Below are positions 53,031 through 53,599 of a stretch of DNA of 53,599 nt, piece by piece. The notes under the pieces were generated by a model. That model saw only the letters and a program-made list of their open reading frames with translations. It had not been told where the DNA came from and ran no database searches. Where the stretch lies: the NCBI GenBank assembly GCA_016793465.1, contig JAEUJW010000021.1, positions 1-53,599 of the forward strand, in the 5' to 3' direction. The position numbers and the translations under genes are program-made. The stretch is from Myxococcales bacterium. GTDB taxonomy: Bacteria; Myxococcota; Polyangia; Nannocystales; Nannocystaceae. Position 1 is the first letter of the stretch, and every line of letters starts with the position of its first letter.

Positions 53031-53405
53031 ATGCACCACAGCCGACTCGCGGGCTTCATCATCGACTGCAAGGACACGCCGCCCGACGCGGCCGCGGCCT
53101 TCTGGGGGCCGGCGCTCGGCATGCAGGCGCTCGGCGACGACGGCTTCGGCTACGCGGAGCTGCGCTCCGGCGAGCGCGACCTGCACATCGAGGTCCAGCG
53201 GGTCGACCACGCCAGCCGCGTGCACATCGACATCGAGACCGACGATCGCCCGGCCGAGGTGGCCCGCCTCGAGGCCCTCGGAGCCACACGCGTGGGTTCG
53301 GGCGCCCGCTGGGACATCATGGAGGCGCCCACCGGCCAGCGCTTCTGCGTGGTGCAGGCTCGCCGTCCGCTCGCCGGCTTGCCCGGCGTGACCGCCTGGT
53401 CCTGA
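53031..53405 (+). CDS. VOC family (glyoxalase-like) protein
   Basis: 124 residues from the ATG at 53031. It has the two beta-alpha-beta-beta-beta modules of the vicinal oxygen chelate fold: GFIIDCKDTPPDAAAAFWGPALGMQAL...YAELRSGERDLHIEVQRVD, then VHIDIETDDRPAEVARLEALGATRVG...WDIMEAPTGQRFCVVQ. Candidate metal ligands are His56 and Glu58 (LHIEVQ) and His64/His69. It fits the Glyoxalase_6-like branch, whose members are often of unknown substrate. Single-gene unit, divergent from the Pro-rich protein (86 bp); followed by hairpins. Confidence 0.9.
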   Translation: MHHSRLAGFIIDCKDTPPDAAAAFWGPALGMQALGDDGFGYAELRSGERDLHIEVQRVDHASRVHIDIETDDRPAEVARLEALGATRVGSGARWDIMEAPTGQRFCVVQARRPLAGLPGVTAWS

Positions 53406-53433
53406 CTCGCGCCTCCGTGTCGTCCTCCGTCGC

Positions 53434-53457
53434 GTTCGGCCCTGCGAATTGCCGAAC
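53434..53457. terminator. hairpin past the VOC gene
   Basis: GTTCGGC (53434-53440) and GCCGAAC (53451-53457) pair perfectly with a 10-base loop, 28 bp after the VOC stop. No U-tract on the plus strand, so termination would need help. Confidence 0.45.
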
Positions 53458-53458
53458 T

Positions 53459-53511
53459 CCGCTACCAAGAAACTGCCCGGACACGGGAGGGGCCCGGCCG
53501 TGGGGTAGCGG
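53459..53511. other. second inverted repeat between convergent genes
   Basis: CCGCTACC (53459-53466) and GGTAGCGG (53504-53511) are perfect 8-bp arms around 37 bp that contain further G/C pairing. It lies 13 bp past the stop of the leftward gene entering at the window edge, so it may serve that gene's 3' end, or be the edge of a mobile element. Confidence 0.4.
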
Positions 53512-53524
53512 CGTCAGGTGAGGG

Positions 53525-53599
53525 TCAGGCTGCGGGACGGAGCTCGACCTGAAACCCGAGCTCGGCGAGCCTGCGGGTGTGGTGGGTGACGGCCCGCTG
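53525..53599 (-). CDS. C-terminal 24 residues of a leftward gene cut by the window edge
   Basis: An open frame enters from the right and ends in TGA at 53527-53525, reading QRAVTHHTRRLAELGFQVELRPAA. A helix with HHTRRLAELGF followed by a short strand and a tiny Ala-rich end is typical of the tails of several transposase families, but 24 residues are not enough to name it. Confidence 0.45.
   Translation of the reverse strand, partial: QRAVTHHTRRLAELGFQVELRPAA

Overview
The window comes from a very high G+C genome (about three quarters G+C by eye). Its character points to a myxobacterium of the Nannocystineae type. The signs are many lipoproteins with a lipobox followed by a Ser/Thr/Gly-rich linker, several proteins with Myxococcota Cys-rich repeats (CGDG...GExCDDG), one MYXO-CTERM-like tail, three Ser/Thr kinases with tandem-TPR or repeat-rich extracytoplasmic parts, and ECF sigma factors beside signalling genes. 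This placement is inference; no rRNA or marker gene is present. No tRNA, rRNA, CRISPR array or complete insertion sequence was found.

Layout. 1-3800: the N-terminus of a lipoprotein, a membrane protein with a Pro linker, and a large lipoprotein. 3900-7650: a two-gene leftward operon (diheme-type cytochrome lipoprotein, then a DUF1501 protein) closed by a strong intrinsic terminator. 7960-11280: three overlapping leftward genes (propeller-like lipoprotein, DUF434 protein, ZU5/EGF-like lipoprotein). 11378-14300: an archaemetzincin, then pncB-pncA for NAD salvage. 14384-19460: a Gly-rich repeat protein and a kinase-TPR protein, each followed by an echo of its own 3' end. 19465-25132: a four-gene leftward operon of ECF sigma factor, Ser/Thr kinase and two tandem EF-hand lipoproteins. 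25344-27663: a Uma2-like protein, an MBL-fold lipoprotein and a Cys-rich lipoprotein.

27671-31204 is a leftward three-gene cassette: a DUF4328-like membrane protein, a two-TM protein, and a CHAT (caspase-like) protease that overlaps it by 4 bp. The last two share a short INAG...TIH motif at the junction of their coding sequences. This is the best candidate for an undescribed system. 31436-36817 holds a lipoprotein, an ECF sigma/membrane-regulator pair, a DUF1566 lipoprotein and a lipoprotein with two pacifastin-type inhibitor domains. 36862-42214: an SDR, a second archaemetzincin, a FIST-STAS pair and a membrane protein. 42508-46759: an 18-repeat Cys-rich lipoprotein, two coupled tiny lipoproteins, an NTF2-like protein and a frameshifted remnant. 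46763-53599: a third kinase-TPR protein, a MYXO-CTERM-like protein, a DUF4383-like protein, a DUF4241-tudor fusion, a Pro-rich protein, a VOC protein and the end of a further gene.

Two DNA-level patterns cut across the genes. One is a 14-bp bipartite palindrome, TGTCC-N4-GGACA, found inside and between unrelated genes and amplified about tenfold in one. The other is a set of 8-12 bp pure A/T islands, nearly all containing TTAA, in an otherwise G+C-saturated background.
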